5,377 bases of DNA, from contig JAUYDP010000214.1 in the NCBI GenBank assembly GCA_030691805.1, forward strand, positions 1-5,377, written 5' to 3'. The notes under the pieces were generated by a model. That model saw nothing but the letters and a program-made list of their open reading frames with translations, was not told the origin of the DNA and searched no databases. Shown here piece after piece: positions 5,077 through 5,377 of this stretch (positions within the stretch are counted from its first letter, which is position 1; the number at the start of each line of letters is the position of its first letter). The stretch comes from Dehalococcoidia bacterium (lineage in GTDB: Bacteria > Chloroflexota > Dehalococcoidia > JAUYDP01). The position numbers and the translations under genes were made by a program.

Positions 5077-5377
5077 CGAGCCCTTTATCAACCCTCCGGC
5101 GCGTTTCAGGTGCGACACAAGATTCGGCGCACATGGCACGTGTCGGCTGGTCTGCCGATTGATGAAGTTTGGCAATAATCCGCCGCAGGCGGCAAGAGGG
5201 TGTGGCTCCACCCCACCACCCCTGGCGGACAGGGCGAGCTTGTTGAAAAACCCGTCAATGGGCCAGTCACGCGGGATCTGTAGTGGCGAGGCATGCCTCG
5301 CTACTACGTGAGCGACGCCTGCTCGGCCACGGTAGGGAAGACAGCTCCGTACTTTATCAAGTTTATCAACGGGCTCG
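5077..5377. repeat. Possible inverted-end element, cut by the window edge
   Basis: CGAGCCC at 5077-5083 recurs inverted as GGGCTCG at 5371-5377, the last bases of the window. TTTATCAA follows the left copy at 5084-5091 and occurs twice with a 9-base period (5353-5360, 5362-5369) before the right copy. The inverted match may extend past the edge. Seven bases alone could be chance, so this is tentative. Confidence 0.25.
5280..5307. repeat. 28-base near-perfect palindrome
   Basis: Arms 5280-5293 and 5294-5307 are complementary at 13 of 14 positions with no spacer; the exception is a G-T wobble. The core GCGAGGCATGCCTCGC is a perfect 16-base palindrome. Both arms are flanked by unrelated sequence. 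With no unpaired loop in DNA it would form a cruciform or bind a dimeric protein, and as RNA a stable hairpin with a small loop. Confidence 0.8.

Larger units (their letters stand above)
4716..5377. other. Repeat-rich region without a gene, upstream of rubrerythrin
   Basis: The open frames here on either strand have no recognisable domains and run straight through tandem repeats and palindromes, so I call none of them. The region holds the rubrerythrin leader and, further out, two 10-base palindromes (AGAGCGCTCT at 4799, TAGAGCTCTA at 4844), tandem repeats with 20- and 18-base periods, several hairpins and a 28-base palindrome. Small hairpins also occur at 5180-5192 (CCGCC/GGCGG) and 5198-5213 (GGGTG/CACCC). 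No tRNA or terminator is visible. Confidence 0.65.

Noticed and set aside
4952..5311. 119-residue plus-strand frame and an overlapping 88-residue minus-strand frame (4945-5211)
   Set aside because: Both run through the 18-base tandem repeat, whose length keeps frames open, and the longer one also through the 28-base palindrome. Neither has a recognisable domain or a ribosome binding site I trust.

Overview
This 5.4 kb window looks like ordinary bacterial chromosome of moderately high G+C content. It carries five genes I would defend and three stretches of repeat-rich non-coding DNA. The mix of a succinate dehydrogenase membrane subunit, a rubrerythrin, a cyclophilin-type lipoprotein and a drug-antiporter-like MFS protein, with intergenic repeats of the kind common in Chloroflexota and similar environmental genomes, suggests an environmental bacterium, possibly Chloroflexota. 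That placement is a weak inference: there is no rRNA or other marker gene here.

Left part (1-1654): sdhC, the cytochrome b subunit of succinate dehydrogenase/fumarate reductase, lies on the minus strand with its own extended -10 promoter and a strong Shine-Dalgarno. A second Shine-Dalgarno right after its stop points to a further operon gene just off the left edge. Upstream on the same strand is a 290-residue metallo-beta-lactamase-fold hydrolase with all its metal ligands. A 224-base divergent spacer with a strong, possibly switchable stem-loop pair separates it from the MFS gene.

Middle (1655-3430): a 414-residue MFS transporter with a drug:H+ antiporter motif C runs on the plus strand. 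The 531 bases after it hold no convincing gene but contain a compact repeat element of about 335 bases. The element has outer inverted arms made of 9-base repeat units and a second, unrelated inverted pair nested inside.

Right part (3431-5377): a rubrerythrin gene and, 70 bases downstream, a cyclophilin-type peptidyl-prolyl isomerase lipoprotein run on the minus strand. The isomerase has a good sigma70-type promoter of its own in the gap. Upstream of rubrerythrin, 662 bases hold no credible gene but a dense cluster of short tandem repeats (periods 20, 18 and 9 bases), hairpins and a 28-base near-perfect palindrome, cut off by the window edge.

The genes do not form one pathway. sdhC serves respiration, rubrerythrin removes peroxide, the isomerase folds proteins outside the membrane, and the hydrolase and transporter have unknown substrates. 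I found no coding evidence for a novel system; the unusual material is in the structured intergenic repeats.
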